Of a stretch of 64,000 nucleotides of DNA, positions 8,699 to 17,582 are shown one piece after another. Origin of the DNA: Collinsella sp. An7 (GTDB lineage Bacteria; Actinomycetota; Coriobacteriia; Coriobacteriales; Coriobacteriaceae). Both the position numbers and the translations under genes were made by a program. The stretch spans positions 248,001-312,000 of the forward strand of contig NZ_NFHP01000001.1 of the NCBI RefSeq assembly GCF_002159335.1. Direction: 5' to 3'. Within the stretch, counting starts at the first letter, position 1. Every line of letters starts with the position of its first letter. Under the pieces are notes generated by a model. That model was not told where the DNA came from. It ran no database searches and saw only the letters and a list, made by a program, of their open reading frames with translations.

Positions 8699-8748
8699 TT
8701 TTAAGGGAAACCTCTCACAGCTTCGGTTCCGGTATCAAGGAGGTGGTC

Positions 8749-8967
8749 ATGCTCGACTACCTTATCGTGGGCGCCGCTCTCGCGCTTGCGGTGTTCATCC
8801 TCGCTCGTCAGATGATGCGCATCGGGCACGGCGGCGGGTGCGGCTGCGAAGGAGGCGCACCGCCGGCTACGAGGTCGTCGAAGAGCCAGCGTAGGGCGGC
8901 TGGGCGGGCGACCCCCGCGCCGTTTCCCGCGCTACCTCGACGACCTTCGCGCCGGCCTCGCGCTTGA
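8749..8967 (+). pseudogene. FeoB-associated Cys-rich membrane protein, truncated
   Basis: An excellent Shine-Dalgarno (AAGGAGGT) precedes the ATG at 8749. The protein begins with one transmembrane helix (about 3-20) and GGGCGCEGG, the start of the Cys cluster of FeoB-associated proteins. After about residue 36 the frame passes into unrelated Arg/Ser-rich sequence that is antisense to an AraC fragment. The gene has therefore probably lost its 3' end at a junction near 8850-8867. The family usually lies next to feoB, which is absent here. Confidence 0.6.
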
Positions 8968-9119
8968 ACTGCTGCGGCGACGTTCCGAACGCTCGTGCGA
9001 ACGCGGCCGAGAAGCTCGTGGAGGAGCGGTACCCGGTCTCCCGCGCCGTCGCGGCGACCGTCCATCCGGACGCGAGCAGCGCCCGCGCCGCGTGCATCCG
9101 CTGAATCTGAATCTGAATC
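8867..9119 (-). pseudogene. AraC-family regulator, C-terminal HTH fragment (second)
   Basis: On the minus strand, residues RMHAARALLASG, TVAATARETGYRSSTSFS and AAFARAFGTSPQQFKRE are a clear second AraC helix-turn-helix. The protein upstream of this is replaced by the TGAATC hexamer array (read as a Gln-Ile repeat) and the left end of the IS at 9120. It is a different gene from the AraC remnant at 7160 and is likewise an inactive 3' stub. Confidence 0.75.
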
Positions 9120-9125
9120 TGAATC
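9102..9125. repeat. TGAATC x4 tandem hexamer at IS end
   Basis: Four perfect tandem copies of TGAATC. The last copy is the first six bases of the 26-bp left terminal repeat of the IS element, so the array looks like the IS tip copied three extra times outward. Confidence 0.85.
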
Positions 9126-9171
9126 TCCCCCGTTTCCGTTGACACATCGAGTTCCGTTTCGGCATGATGCC

Positions 9172-9483
9172 GTGAACGGGGAAAGGGGGCATGGGACGGG
9201 GCATCCGCCGCCCGAGTACTCGGCAGGGTTCAGGCAGCAGGCGGCGAGGCTGCACAGGGAGCGGGGCGGTGCCTGCGCGGAGACCGCCCGCGAGCCCGGC
9301 GTCGACCCGGGGAGCCCGTCGGACCGGGTCGGGAGGGCCGGCGCCGCGCAGGCGCCGGCAGGGGACAACCCCTTCCAGACGGCGGGGGACCTCCGCGGGC
9401 CGAGGCGCGGGAACGAGCGGCTGAAGGGGGAGAACGAGATGCTTTTGAAAGCGGGCGCCCTCTTCGCCGGCAGGCAGCCGTAG
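9172..9483 (+). pseudogene. IS3-family OrfA, degenerate
   Basis: The frame encodes an OrfA-like protein: PPEYSAGFRQQAARLHRERG, ETAREPGV in place of the recognition helix, then a leucine-zipper-like tail GNERLKGENEMLLKAGALFA. The GTG taken as start has no ribosome site and the HTH contains helix-breaking Pro residues, so the copy is probably decayed. Confidence in the family is higher than in the exact start. Confidence 0.6.
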
Positions 9484-9499
9484 GCTCGCGGGCGGAGGG

Positions 9500-10396
9500 G
9501 GCGAAGTTCGCGTTCGTCAAGGCCAACGAGGGGGCCTGCCTGGACGGTCTCCGAGATGTGCTCGGCGCTCAAGGTGACCCGGCAGGGCTGCTACGCGTGG
9601 CGATCCCGCGGCCCCAGCGCGCGACGAGAGGGACGCCGAGCTGGCGTCGAGGATCACGGGGATCCACGCCGCCGGCCGCGGCACCTGCGGCGCCCCGAAG
9701 GTCTTCGCCGAGCTCAGGCGGTACGGCGTGCGCACCTCGCGCAGGCTCGTGGCGCGCATCATGCGCGAGAACGGCCTGTCCGGCACCGCGCGCGGCTGCG
9801 CCAGGAGGCCGAAGGGCGGGGAGAAGCCGGCCGCGCCGCAGGCGAACGCCGCACCGGACCCGGTGAAGCGCGACTTCAGCGCGGACGGCCCCGACGAGGC
9901 GCGGTTCGCCGGCATCACCTGCGTCCGCACGCACCAGGGGTGGCTCTACCTCGCCGTGGTCATGGACATATGGTCCCGCAGGATCGTCGGATGGTCGATG
10001 TCCGCGCGCATGACGGCCGAGCTCGCCGACGACGCGCTCAAGATGGCGATAGCCCGCAGGCGCCCGCCGAGGGGCTGCATCCACCATTCCGACCACGGCT
10101 CGCAGTACGTGTCGCCGCAGCTCGGCAGGACCATGCGGGGCGTGGGGATCGCGCCCTCGATGGGCTCGATATCGTCGCCGTGGGACAACGCGGCCATGGA
10201 GTCGCTCATGGGGCTCATCAAGGCCGAGTGCGTGCACGCCCGCACGTTCGAGACGCGCGAGCAGGCGGCGCTGGAGATCTTCGAGTACATCGAGTGCTCC
10301 TGCAACAGGGTGCGGATACACTCCGCGCTGGGGAGCCTCAGCCCCGAGGAGTTCGAGGCGGGGAATATGGAGGGCGCCGTCAAGATGGCGGCGTAA
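9500..10396 (+). pseudogene. IS3-family transposase OrfB, frameshifted and lacking a catalytic Asp
   Basis: Three frames must be joined to read OrfB: KFAFVKANEGA (frame of 9504), WTVSEMCSALKVTRQGCYAW (frame of 9541), then RDERDAELASRITGIHAA onward to 10396. This means indels near 9530 and 9630. In the rve integrase core the expected first Asp (usually D-I-T-Y) is Gly in FAGITCVRT. The second Asp (HHSDHGSQYVS) and the Glu (AAMESLMGLIKAE) remain. The transposase cannot be active as read. Confidence 0.8.
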
Positions 10397-10425
10397 GGGT
10401 GTAAACGGAATCGGGGTAGATTCAA

Positions 10426-10575
10426 GATGCCGCCGCGCTCGTCATGCACATCGCCGAGGTGCAGCGCTTTGAGATGCTGCTCGAGAACCAGCAGGTCCTG
10501 CGCGAGCCCATCGTGCGCAATGGGCGCCAGGCGACGGTGGGGTACGCGCCCGATACGTGGAAGGGCTGGTCATAG
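10426..10575 (+). pseudogene. ArsC/Spx-like protein, 3' stub
   Basis: The last 49 codons of an ArsC-family protein, beginning directly at the right end of the IS. The segment LLENQQVLREPIVRNG is identical to the intact paralogue at 22368, and the C-terminus (WKGWS) parallels its WKGWE. The 5' two thirds, including the active-site region, are gone. It is not expected to be translated. Confidence 0.85.
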
Positions 10576-10687
10576 GGCGTGTCCCGTGCGCTCTACGGTC
10601 CGTAGGTAGCCTTGCACGGTGGTGCGGGAGATACTGGTCCCGTTGTGACATGCGCCCGCGACGGCGCTTTTGAGAAAGAGGACCCTC

Positions 10688-11293
10688 ATGGCCGGATACC
10701 TGACTGCCGATACCATCAAGACGCTCCGCGAGGGGCGCAAGCTCACCCAACGCGCCCTCGCCGAGGCGGTGGGCGTGACCGACAAGGCTGTTTCCAAGTG
10801 GGAATTGGGGCGCGGGCTGCCCGATATCTCGCTGGTGGAGCCACTTGCCGCCGCGCTCGGCGTGTCGGTGGCGGAGCTTCTGACCGGTGACGTCCGTCAA
10901 AACGCCAATCGCGCAGGTAACCTGCTGCGGTCGCACTTCTACGTGTGCCCGGTGTGCGGCAACGTGCTGTATGCGCTGGGGGAGGGCTCGTACTCGTGCT
11001 GCGGCGTCGCGCTTGCGCCCGCCGAGGCCGAGGAGCCCGATGAGGGCCATGCGCTCGTGGTCGAGAGCATCGAGGACGAATGGTACGTGACGCTCGATCA
11101 CCCCATGCGCAAGGACCACTACATCAGCTTTATCGCCTATGTCACCACCGATGGCGTAACGATCAAGAAGCTCTATCCCGAGCAAGAGGCCGCCGCACGG
11201 TTCCGGTGCGGTCAATCGGGCATCATTGTTGCCTATTGCAACCGCCATGGGCTCGTGAGCGCCCGCACGCCGCGGCGCGTCGCACGGGCGTAA
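10688..11293 (+). CDS. XRE regulator fused to a desulfoferrodoxin-like domain
   Basis: 201 residues. Residues about 5-65 are an HTH_3 domain (LTQRALAEAVGVTDKAVSKWE). After about 80 the protein has YVCPVCGN, SCCG and then a desulfoferrodoxin-like beta domain with HPMRKDHYISFIAYVT, KLYPEQ and CNRHGL, which carries the His/Cys pattern used for iron in superoxide reductases. It may sense redox or metal state and control transcription. The start at 10688 follows AGAGGA; an upstream in-frame TTG is less likely. Transcribed alone. Confidence 0.8.
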   Translation: MAGYLTADTIKTLREGRKLTQRALAEAVGVTDKAVSKWELGRGLPDISLVEPLAAALGVSVAELLTGDVRQNANRAGNLLRSHFYVCPVCGNVLYALGEGSYSCCGVALAPAEAEEPDEGHALVVESIEDEWYVTLDHPMRKDHYISFIAYVTTDGVTIKKLYPEQEAAARFRCGQSGIIVAYCNRHGLVSARTPRRVARA

Positions 11294-11436
11294 GGCGGCG
11301 GCGCCGGGCGGCTTTCCGGCTCGTTTTGCAGGACGCGCCACCGTGCGATACCCGGAGCGGAAAGATATGGTATAAACCAGATAGCATATTACCGACGGGC
11401 GTCGCCGCCCGCATGCCGTTATTGGGAGTAACCACG

Positions 11437-11655
11437 ATGGGTGCCTGCCTCAAGCTCTGCAAGAAATGCTCCGGCGTCTCGCCCGAGGATTTCAAGGGCG
11501 TTGTCGCCAAGGGCGATATCCGCACCGGCTGCTTTGGCCATTGTGCCAAAAAGCACAAGGAGCTCGAGGGCAAGGCGTACGTGAAGTACGACGGCGCCAT
11601 CGTTGCCCGCGGATCCAAGAAGAAGCTCGTCAAGGCGGTGGCGGAGCGCGTGTAG
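11437..11655 (+). CDS. Small Cys-rich thioredoxin-like/(2Fe-2S) ferredoxin-like protein
   Basis: 72 residues beginning MGACLKLCKKCSG, with a second pair in TGCFGHCAKKH, followed by a basic tail. The C-x3-C-x2-C and C-x3-C pattern resembles small thioredoxin-fold 2Fe-2S or zinc-binding proteins, but the family is not certain. GGAG lies 8 bases before the ATG, and TATAAA upstream (near 11370) is a plausible -10. No operon partner. Confidence 0.6.
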   Translation: MGACLKLCKKCSGVSPEDFKGVVAKGDIRTGCFGHCAKKHKELEGKAYVKYDGAIVARGSKKKLVKAVAERV

Positions 11656-11743
11656 GCAGGACGCGTTGCCGGCGCCGCCATGCGCGGCCGTCCGGATCGC
11701 ACGGTGAGACGAGGGCGCCGGGGACCCGCTTGACGGCGCTACC

Positions 11744-13126
11744 TCAGAGGCGCACCAAGCGCACCGGTTCGTCGCGGTAGAGCGTGCCGTCCCGATGCTG
11801 ATAGCCGTTGGCAAGCGGTGTCTCGCGCATCCAGCCGATGGTAAGCTCGGGCCCCTCGGGAAAATCCTCGATGGCAGGGTTTTCCTCCACCGAATAAAGG
11901 GAGGGCGTGAGGGTGCCGGGCGTGACGCCGAGGTCGGCGAGCCCCGCTTCCGGATCGGTGTTGTCATACGCGATGCGGATGCTGAACCAGCCCTTGTCCT
12001 GCACGCTTGTCGGCAATGCGGCAAACAGGCCGTCGGCGGGTGCGAGCTCATAGGTTTCGAAGACCGCGGGGTCATGGGCGCGCACGTCGTTGTTGGTGAG
12101 GTTGCTCTTCTCTACGAGGTCGTCAAACGTATAGGTGGCCGTCGTCTCCTCAAGCGTTACGTCGCCGGGATGCAGGCGCACCCCGTGCTCGTTGGAGGTC
12201 AGGTAGACGCCGTGGCCGAGCCCGATCCAGTCGACGATGAGCCAATCGCCCACGTCGCGTGTGTAGTCGAAGGGGGAGAGCTCGCCTAGGAGGCCGCTCT
12301 CGCCGTTATCGTTCGTGGCGATCTCGTAAAAGCCCTCCTGATAGACGCGCACCTCTGTTTGGGGGTTTCCCGCAGTGAGGGGGAGGAGCTCGCGGCACAT
12401 CGCGTCGATGGGATGGGTCCAGCCGGGAACGTCGGGCACGCCGGTGGGAAACCCGTTCGCGTACGCGGCGTCTGCGCCGGCGATCTCGAACGTGATCTGG
12501 GGTGTTCGGATGGTGATGCGGGCGGCCTCCTCCTTAAAAAAGCGCTCGTCCCCCGTGTAGCGCGTGTAGAAAAACGACCCGGATCGATTGCCGCCCCCTT
12601 CGCTGTCATCCCAGTCATAGGGCGAGATGCAGCCGGTAAAGAAGCCCTTCTCGGTCAGGTCGTAGCCGTTGATAAGGACGAGGGAGACGGTGTAGCCGGC
12701 GTCTTGCAGCAGCCGTTTGCCCTCGACGACGGCAGCGCGGAAGCGTTTTTCGTACGCCGCGGTGATCTCGGCCTCCTGCCGGGTGTCGCCGAGCGGCCCC
12801 TCCTCAAAATCGACGAGCACGTAGGAGCCGTCCTCCATGGTGCAGAAGGCGCGGTTGAGCGAATAGTAGGAGAAGAGCGAATAGCCGCGGTCCTCCCAGA
12901 CGTCGGTCACGGCAACGTGCTCGCCGTACTTTGCTGCGTAATAGTCTTCCGCTTGGCGTGCGACGGCGTCTTCGTCAAAGGCACCGAGGTCCGAGCAGCC
13001 GGAGAGGCCGAGCACGAGCATCACGATAAGAACGATGCCAAACCCGAGACGCATCGGGAGGTAGCGCCGCGCCACAACGCGCACTTCGACGGGACGGCGG
13101 ATGGCTGGTGCGGCAAGAAGGGACAT
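11744..13126 (-). CDS. Large secreted lipoprotein of unknown function
   Basis: 460 residues. A hydrophobic signal segment ends in LGLSGCSD, a type II signal peptidase lipobox whose Cys would be lipidated. The mature part has no family I recognise; it is acidic, rich in Tyr and Asp, and has no membrane helix. The start at 13126 was chosen for GGAGG upstream. A Met 24 codons later gives a more usual signal length but has no ribosome site. Convergent with the 72-residue protein gene. Confidence 0.65.
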   Translation of the reverse strand: MSLLAAPAIRRPVEVRVVARRYLPMRLGFGIVLIVMLVLGLSGCSDLGAFDEDAVARQAEDYYAAKYGEHVAVTDVWEDRGYSLFSYYSLNRAFCTMEDGSYVLVDFEEGPLGDTRQEAEITAAYEKRFRAAVVEGKRLLQDAGYTVSLVLINGYDLTEKGFFTGCISPYDWDDSEGGGNRSGSFFYTRYTGDERFFKEEAARITIRTPQITFEIAGADAAYANGFPTGVPDVPGWTHPIDAMCRELLPLTAGNPQTEVRVYQEGFYEIATNDNGESGLLGELSPFDYTRDVGDWLIVDWIGLGHGVYLTSNEHGVRLHPGDVTLEETTATYTFDDLVEKSNLTNNDVRAHDPAVFETYELAPADGLFAALPTSVQDKGWFSIRIAYDNTDPEAGLADLGVTPGTLTPSLYSVEENPAIEDFPEGPELTIGWMRETPLANGYQHRDGTLYRDEPVRLVRL

Positions 13127-13413
13127 GGTGGGGCGCCTCCCCTCAGCGGGCTTGGGTTGCTTGCCGGCGGCACCGAACAAACGGTACCGCCACGGGTATA
13201 GCCTAGCCCAAGGCAGTCGGGCGCAGGGGGTGGCTGGCGCGCGAATCGGCGGACGCGCGAGAGTCAAGGGGGGCGCCCGGCGACACTCACCCGAGTCGGC
13301 GTGCGAGCCGGCGCGATGGCCGGGGATTGGCCTCGACCGCTGCGCAAGCCTGCCGCAATCCTGTGGCCAAATTGTGCAGACTTATCCCCAGAACCTGCGC
13401 ATTCGTCAAAACG

Positions 13414-13427
13414 TAAACTATAGTTTA
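13414..13427. promoter_or_regulatory. Perfect 14-bp palindrome, probable operator
   Basis: TAAACTATAGTTTA is a perfect palindrome 36 bp before the small XRE gene and contains TATAGT, a good -10 element. It probably binds the XRE protein itself. Confidence 0.5.
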
Positions 13428-13462
13428 ACCCACTGACGCGATGGCCATGCAAAGTCGACTCT

Positions 13463-13687
13463 ATGGAGGAGACCATCGAACAGAGAATTGGCAGGCGCGT
13501 GCGCAGTCTTCGTGAGGAGCAGAACCTCACCAAGACCGATTTCTGCTTAATGATCAACCTCAGCAGACCCTATCTCAACAAAATCGAAAAAGGCGTAGCA
13601 AACCCCACCATCAAGGTTCTTGAGCAGATCGCCAAGGGTTTTGATATCCCCGTCACCTATCTCATCAGGCCGGCGTCTGAGGAATAG
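13463..13687 (+). CDS. Small XRE-family DNA-binding protein
   Basis: 74 residues that are essentially one HTH_3 domain: RVRSLREEQNLTKTDFCLMI, then NLSRPYLNKIEKGVANPTI and a C-terminal helix. Proteins like this act as dimeric repressors. No Shine-Dalgarno is evident before the ATG, and base composition is lower in GC than neighbours, hinting at acquired DNA. The palindrome at 13414 suggests autoregulation. Confidence 0.8.
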   Translation: MEETIEQRIGRRVRSLREEQNLTKTDFCLMINLSRPYLNKIEKGVANPTIKVLEQIAKGFDIPVTYLIRPASEE

Positions 13688-13857
13688 GGCAATCCCACAA
13701 TAGCCGAATCACCAGGGCCGCGCGTGTCGCGTAGTGCGCGGACGAAACCCACGGCTCCAGCCGGCCCTTTCAGCGGGCGCCTAATCTGCGCGCCCATTTA
13801 CCCGCCTCTACGATAGAGTGTCTAGCGGACGAAACGCACGGGGAGGGGAGACGAACG

Positions 13858-15036
13858 GTGGAGAGGAATCCTCGCGCGCTGCTTTGCGTGGCGCTCATCG
13901 TGGTGCTCGGGTTTGCGCTCGGGTGCTCGGAGTTTGTGGTCATCGGCGTGGAGGCGGACATCGCCGCGAGCTACAGCGTGTCGCTTGCGCGCGTTGGCGA
14001 GCTCATCAGCCTCTTTGCCGTTGCCTACGCGGTGCTCACGCCAGTGCTCGCGCTCACAACGGGGCGCTTCCGGCGGTTTCAGCTGCTTGTGGTCTACTCG
14101 ATCGTCTTCTGCCTGGCAAACCTGCTCCAGGCGCTTGCGCCGAGTTTTGAGATGCTACTGGCGAGCCGCGTGCTCATCGGCGGCGTGTCCGGAGCGCTGC
14201 TTGCCCTCGGGGTGACCTATCTGCCCGAGCTGGTGGCCAGAGAGCGCGTCTCGATGGCGATCTCGGTCGTGTACGCAGCGTTCTCGGTGGCGATGGTCGT
14301 CATCACCTCCATGGGCAAGCTCGTTGCCGAGATGGCCTCGTGGCGCGCCATCATGGTTGCGGCGTGTCTGCTCGCCGTGGTGGTGAGCGTCGCGCTCGTG
14401 CTCGTGCTGCCGCGCTCCGGCGCAACCGACGCGCCGGCCACGTTCCGCGAGCAGGCGGGTCTGCTTGCGGAGCCGCAGGTGCTCACCTGCATGGCCATCT
14501 TTGTCTTTGGCGTGGGCTCGGTGTACGTGTTCTACGGCTATGTGACGCCGTACCTAGAGGAGGTACTGGGCATGGATGCGCTCGCAACCTCGGGCGCGCT
14601 CATGGTCTACGGCGTGATGTGCTTTGCGTCCAACCTCATCTCGGGTTGGCTCGACGCGCGGTTTGGCATGCGCGCCCTGCTGGTGACCTTCCCGGTGCAG
14701 GCGCTGCTGCTCGCCAGCCTGTTCTGGGCGGGGAGCGCCATGCCGCTCGCGCTCGTTCTGGTTATGGCCATTGGCTTTACCATGTACTTCGTGTCGGTGC
14801 CCTGCATCTCGCTCTTTATGGAGACGGCCGCGCGCCGCCATCCCAAGGCCCTCACGCTGGCGAGCTCGCTTGAGCCCATGTCGTTCAACATCGGCATCGC
14901 CGCCGGCACGGCGCTCGGCGGTGCGGTCGTAACGGGGCTTGGTCTGCCGTGGGTCGGGGCCGTCGGCACAGTGTGCTCGGTTGTGGCGTTTGGCTTGGTC
15001 GCGGTGACGCTTCGCTTGGCGCGGCGCTTGCGCTAG
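13858..15036 (+). CDS. MFS transporter, DHA1 (AraJ/Cmx-like) type
   Basis: 392 residues with 12 predicted membrane helices. The first helix carries LGCSEFVVIGVEADIA, and the TM2-3 loop shows the MFS pattern near SRVLIGG. This branch includes sugar or drug exporters such as AraJ, YdhP and chloramphenicol pumps; the substrate cannot be read. The start is GTG with GGGGAGGGGAG upstream. It ends 161 bp before tex. Confidence 0.8.
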   Translation: MERNPRALLCVALIVVLGFALGCSEFVVIGVEADIAASYSVSLARVGELISLFAVAYAVLTPVLALTTGRFRRFQLLVVYSIVFCLANLLQALAPSFEMLLASRVLIGGVSGALLALGVTYLPELVARERVSMAISVVYAAFSVAMVVITSMGKLVAEMASWRAIMVAACLLAVVVSVALVLVLPRSGATDAPATFREQAGLLAEPQVLTCMAIFVFGVGSVYVFYGYVTPYLEEVLGMDALATSGALMVYGVMCFASNLISGWLDARFGMRALLVTFPVQALLLASLFWAGSAMPLALVLVMAIGFTMYFVSVPCISLFMETAARRHPKALTLASSLEPMSFNIGIAAGTALGGAVVTGLGLPWVGAVGTVCSVVAFGLVAVTLRLARRLR

Positions 15037-15197
15037 GTATTCCCGCTGTGGCGGCGGCGTCCGACTCGCCTGCCGCACTGGCCGCCTGCCGTGCAGCCCA
15101 TCGGGTCTGCCCAAGCCGCCTCAACCATGTCGTTTGCGGCTGTCCGCACGGGCGGGTATCCTGTTTCTCCCAAACTAACGACGACCCGGGAGCCCGT

Positions 15198-17363
15198 ATG
15201 GATATCATCGCCGCACTTGCCGAGGAGCTCGGCCTCAAGCGCACCGCCGTGGAGGCGGCCGTTGCCCTTATCGACGAGGGCAACGCCATCCCCTTCATCG
15301 CGCGCTACCGCAAGGAGGCGACGGGCGGCATGGACGACGTCGCCCTTCGCTCGCTCGAGGAGCGCCTCACCTACCTGCGCAATCTCGAGCAACGCAAGGA
15401 GGACGTCATCGTTCTCATTGGCGCCCAGGGCAAGCTCACCCCCGAGCTCGAGGCCGAAATCCGCGCGGCCACGCAGCTCCAGCGCGTCGAGGACCTCTAC
15501 AAGCCCTACCGCAAGAAGCGCCAGACGCGCGCGCAGAAGGCCCGCGAGGCCGGGCTCGAGCCGCTTGCCAACATGATCATCATGCAGGTCTCGCCCAAGG
15601 GCACGGCCACGCCTGAGGATGCCGCTGCGCGCTTTGTCACGCCCGAGGCCGCCGAGGCCGGCTACGACACGCCCGAGAAGGCGCTCGCCGGTGCCGCGGA
15701 TATCGTGGCCGAGACGGTGGCCGAGGATGCCGAGAACGTTGCCGACCTGCGCTCCTTTACCGAGGGTACGGGCGAGATCGTGACCGTGGCGACGGATGCC
15801 GACGAGAAGACTCCCTACGAGCCTTACTACGACTTTGCGGAGCCCGCGCGCAAGATTCCCAACCATCGTGTGCTCGCCATCGACCGCGGTGAGCGCGAGG
15901 GCAAGCTCCGCGTGCACGTGCGCGTCGATGGCGAGGCGGCGGTTGCGCGCCTGGGCCGCCGCTGGCCGCGTCGTCAGGGCATCTTTGCGCCGGTGCTCGA
16001 CGCCGCCATCGCCGACGGCTACAAGCGCCTCATGGCCCCCTCGCTCGACCGCGAGCTCCGCGCCAAGCTCACGGTGCGCGCCCAGACCGATGCCATCAAG
16101 GTCTTCGCCAAGAACCTCGAGAGCCTGCTCTCGGCCCGCCCGGTGCGCGGCGCGCGTGTGATCGCGCTCGACCCGGGGTACCGCACCGGATGCAAGGTGG
16201 CGGTGCTCGACGAGACGGGCAAGTTGCTCGACCATGGGGTCGTTTATCCCACCCCGCCGCGCCGCGATGTGGCGGGCACCCGCCGCACGCTCGCACGGCT
16301 TGCGCGCACCTATCACATCAACACCATCGTCATCGGCAACGGCACGGCGAGCCGCGAGACCGAGGAGGTTGTCTCGGGCTTTATCGCCGACGAGGCGCCG
16401 GAGCTCCGCTACACCATCGTCAACGAGGCGGGCGCCTCAGTCTACTCGGCAAGCGAGCTGGCGAGCCGGGAGTACCCGGACCTCGACGTGACCACGCGCG
16501 GGGCCATGAGCCTCGGTCGACGTCTCCAAGACCCGCTGGCGGAGCTCGTAAAGATTCCGCCCCAATCCATTGGCGTGGGGCAGTACCAGCACGACCTCGA
16601 CCAGGCTGAGCTTGCGCGCACGCTCGGGCACGTGGTGGAGGACGTGGTCAACCGCGTGGGCGTGGACGTCAACACGGCGAGCGCGAGCCTGCTCGGGTAC
16701 GTCTCGGGCATCACGCCGACGGTGGCGAGAAACATCGTGGCCTATCGCGAGGAGCACGGGGCGTTTACCGACCGCCGGCAGCTCAGGGACGTGCCCAAGC
16801 TCGGCCCCAAGGCGTTTGAGCAGTGCGCGGGCTTTCTGCGCATCGCGGGCGGCGCAAACCCGCTCGACGCCACGAGCGTGCACCCCGAGAGCTACCAGGT
16901 GGCGCGCGAGGTGCTCGAGCGTGCCGGCGTGACGGCCGATGACCTGGCGGCGTGCGGCGGCATCCCCGACATCCAGCAGCGCGTGGGGAGCGTTGCCCTG
17001 CTCGCGGGCGAGCTGGGCTGCGGTATCCTCACGCTCATCGATATCTTGGGTGAACTCGAGAAGCCGGGTCGCGACCCGCGCGACGATGCGCCCGAGGTGG
17101 TCTTTAGCCGCGCGGCGCTTTCCATCGACGACCTCGAGCCGGGCATGGAGCTCACGGGGACCGTGCGCAACGTGGTCGACTTTGGCGCCTTTGTAGACGT
17201 GGGCGTGCATCAGGACGGTCTGGTGCACATCTCCAAGCTGGCGCGGCACTTCGTTAAGCATCCGAGCGACGTGGTGGCCGTGGGCGACACGGTCAAGGTC
17301 TGGGTCGAGAAGGTCGACCGTGACCGCGGCAAGATCTCGCTCACCATGGTGCCGGGAAAGTAG
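15198..17363 (+). CDS. tex: Tex-family RNA-binding transcriptional accessory protein
   Basis: 721 residues, normal for Tex. The N-terminal helical domain starts at MDIIAALAEELGL and includes the family hallmark FIARYRKEATGGMDD. The YqgF/RuvX-like nuclease-fold domain follows (ALDPGYRTGCKVAVLD), then helix-hairpin-helix repeats (VDVNTASASLLGYVSGI) and a C-terminal S1 RNA-binding domain (DFGAFVDVGVHQDGLVHIS). Tex binds RNA and affects transcription in many bacteria. The ATG has a GGGAG site. Two strong hairpins follow the stop. Confidence 0.95.
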   Translation: MDIIAALAEELGLKRTAVEAAVALIDEGNAIPFIARYRKEATGGMDDVALRSLEERLTYLRNLEQRKEDVIVLIGAQGKLTPELEAEIRAATQLQRVEDLYKPYRKKRQTRAQKAREAGLEPLANMIIMQVSPKGTATPEDAAARFVTPEAAEAGYDTPEKALAGAADIVAETVAEDAENVADLRSFTEGTGEIVTVATDADEKTPYEPYYDFAEPARKIPNHRVLAIDRGEREGKLRVHVRVDGEAAVARLGRRWPRRQGIFAPVLDAAIADGYKRLMAPSLDRELRAKLTVRAQTDAIKVFAKNLESLLSARPVRGARVIALDPGYRTGCKVAVLDETGKLLDHGVVYPTPPRRDVAGTRRTLARLARTYHINTIVIGNGTASRETEEVVSGFIADEAPELRYTIVNEAGASVYSASELASREYPDLDVTTRGAMSLGRRLQDPLAELVKIPPQSIGVGQYQHDLDQAELARTLGHVVEDVVNRVGVDVNTASASLLGYVSGITPTVARNIVAYREEHGAFTDRRQLRDVPKLGPKAFEQCAGFLRIAGGANPLDATSVHPESYQVAREVLERAGVTADDLAACGGIPDIQQRVGSVALLAGELGCGILTLIDILGELEKPGRDPRDDAPEVVFSRAALSIDDLEPGMELTGTVRNVVDFGAFVDVGVHQDGLVHISKLARHFVKHPSDVVAVGDTVKVWVEKVDRDRGKISLTMVPGK

Positions 17364-17376
17364 CCGCGCCCCGCAG

Positions 17377-17416
17377 GCGCCCCGCACCCCGGAAGCAACT
17401 CCGGGCCGCGGGGCGC
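17377..17416 (+). terminator. Strong GC hairpin after tex
   Basis: GCGCCCCGC and CCCGGA pair with TCCGGG and GCGGGGCGC around loop AGCAAC. There is no T run, but a second hairpin (GACGGC/GCCGTC, about 17429-17456) follows. Together they probably end or stabilise the tex transcript. Confidence 0.5.
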
Positions 17417-17582
17417 GCGGGGGATCGCAAGACGGCGGCATTCGCGTCTGCCGTCCTGCTTAAGCATTTCGCCGTTCAAATTAACCAGTTTTTAAGCGTA
17501 TTAATTGCCGTGCACGGGCAGAAGTAAAAAATCTACCACGTCGACCCGGGGGTTTGCCCGGGTAGGGAAGGGGGCGGGCCCT

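Larger units (their letters stand above)
9120..10424 (+). mobile_element. IS3-family insertion sequence, full length but inactive
   Basis: The ends form 26-bp terminal inverted repeats (9120-9145 and 10399-10424) that match at 23 of 26 positions and begin TGAATCT. The 1.3-kb interior carries an orfA and an orfB in the IS3 order. orfB has two frameshifts and has lost its first catalytic Asp. No 3-4 bp target duplication is visible, and the two flanks come from different broken genes (AraC on the left, ArsC-like on the right), which implies a deletion or recombination at the element. Confidence 0.85.

Noticed and set aside
9483-9560. Programmed -1 frameshift joining IS OrfA and OrfB
   Set aside because: There is no A-rich slippery run, OrfA ends before the OrfB region and OrfB itself needs two further frame changes, so random decay is more likely.
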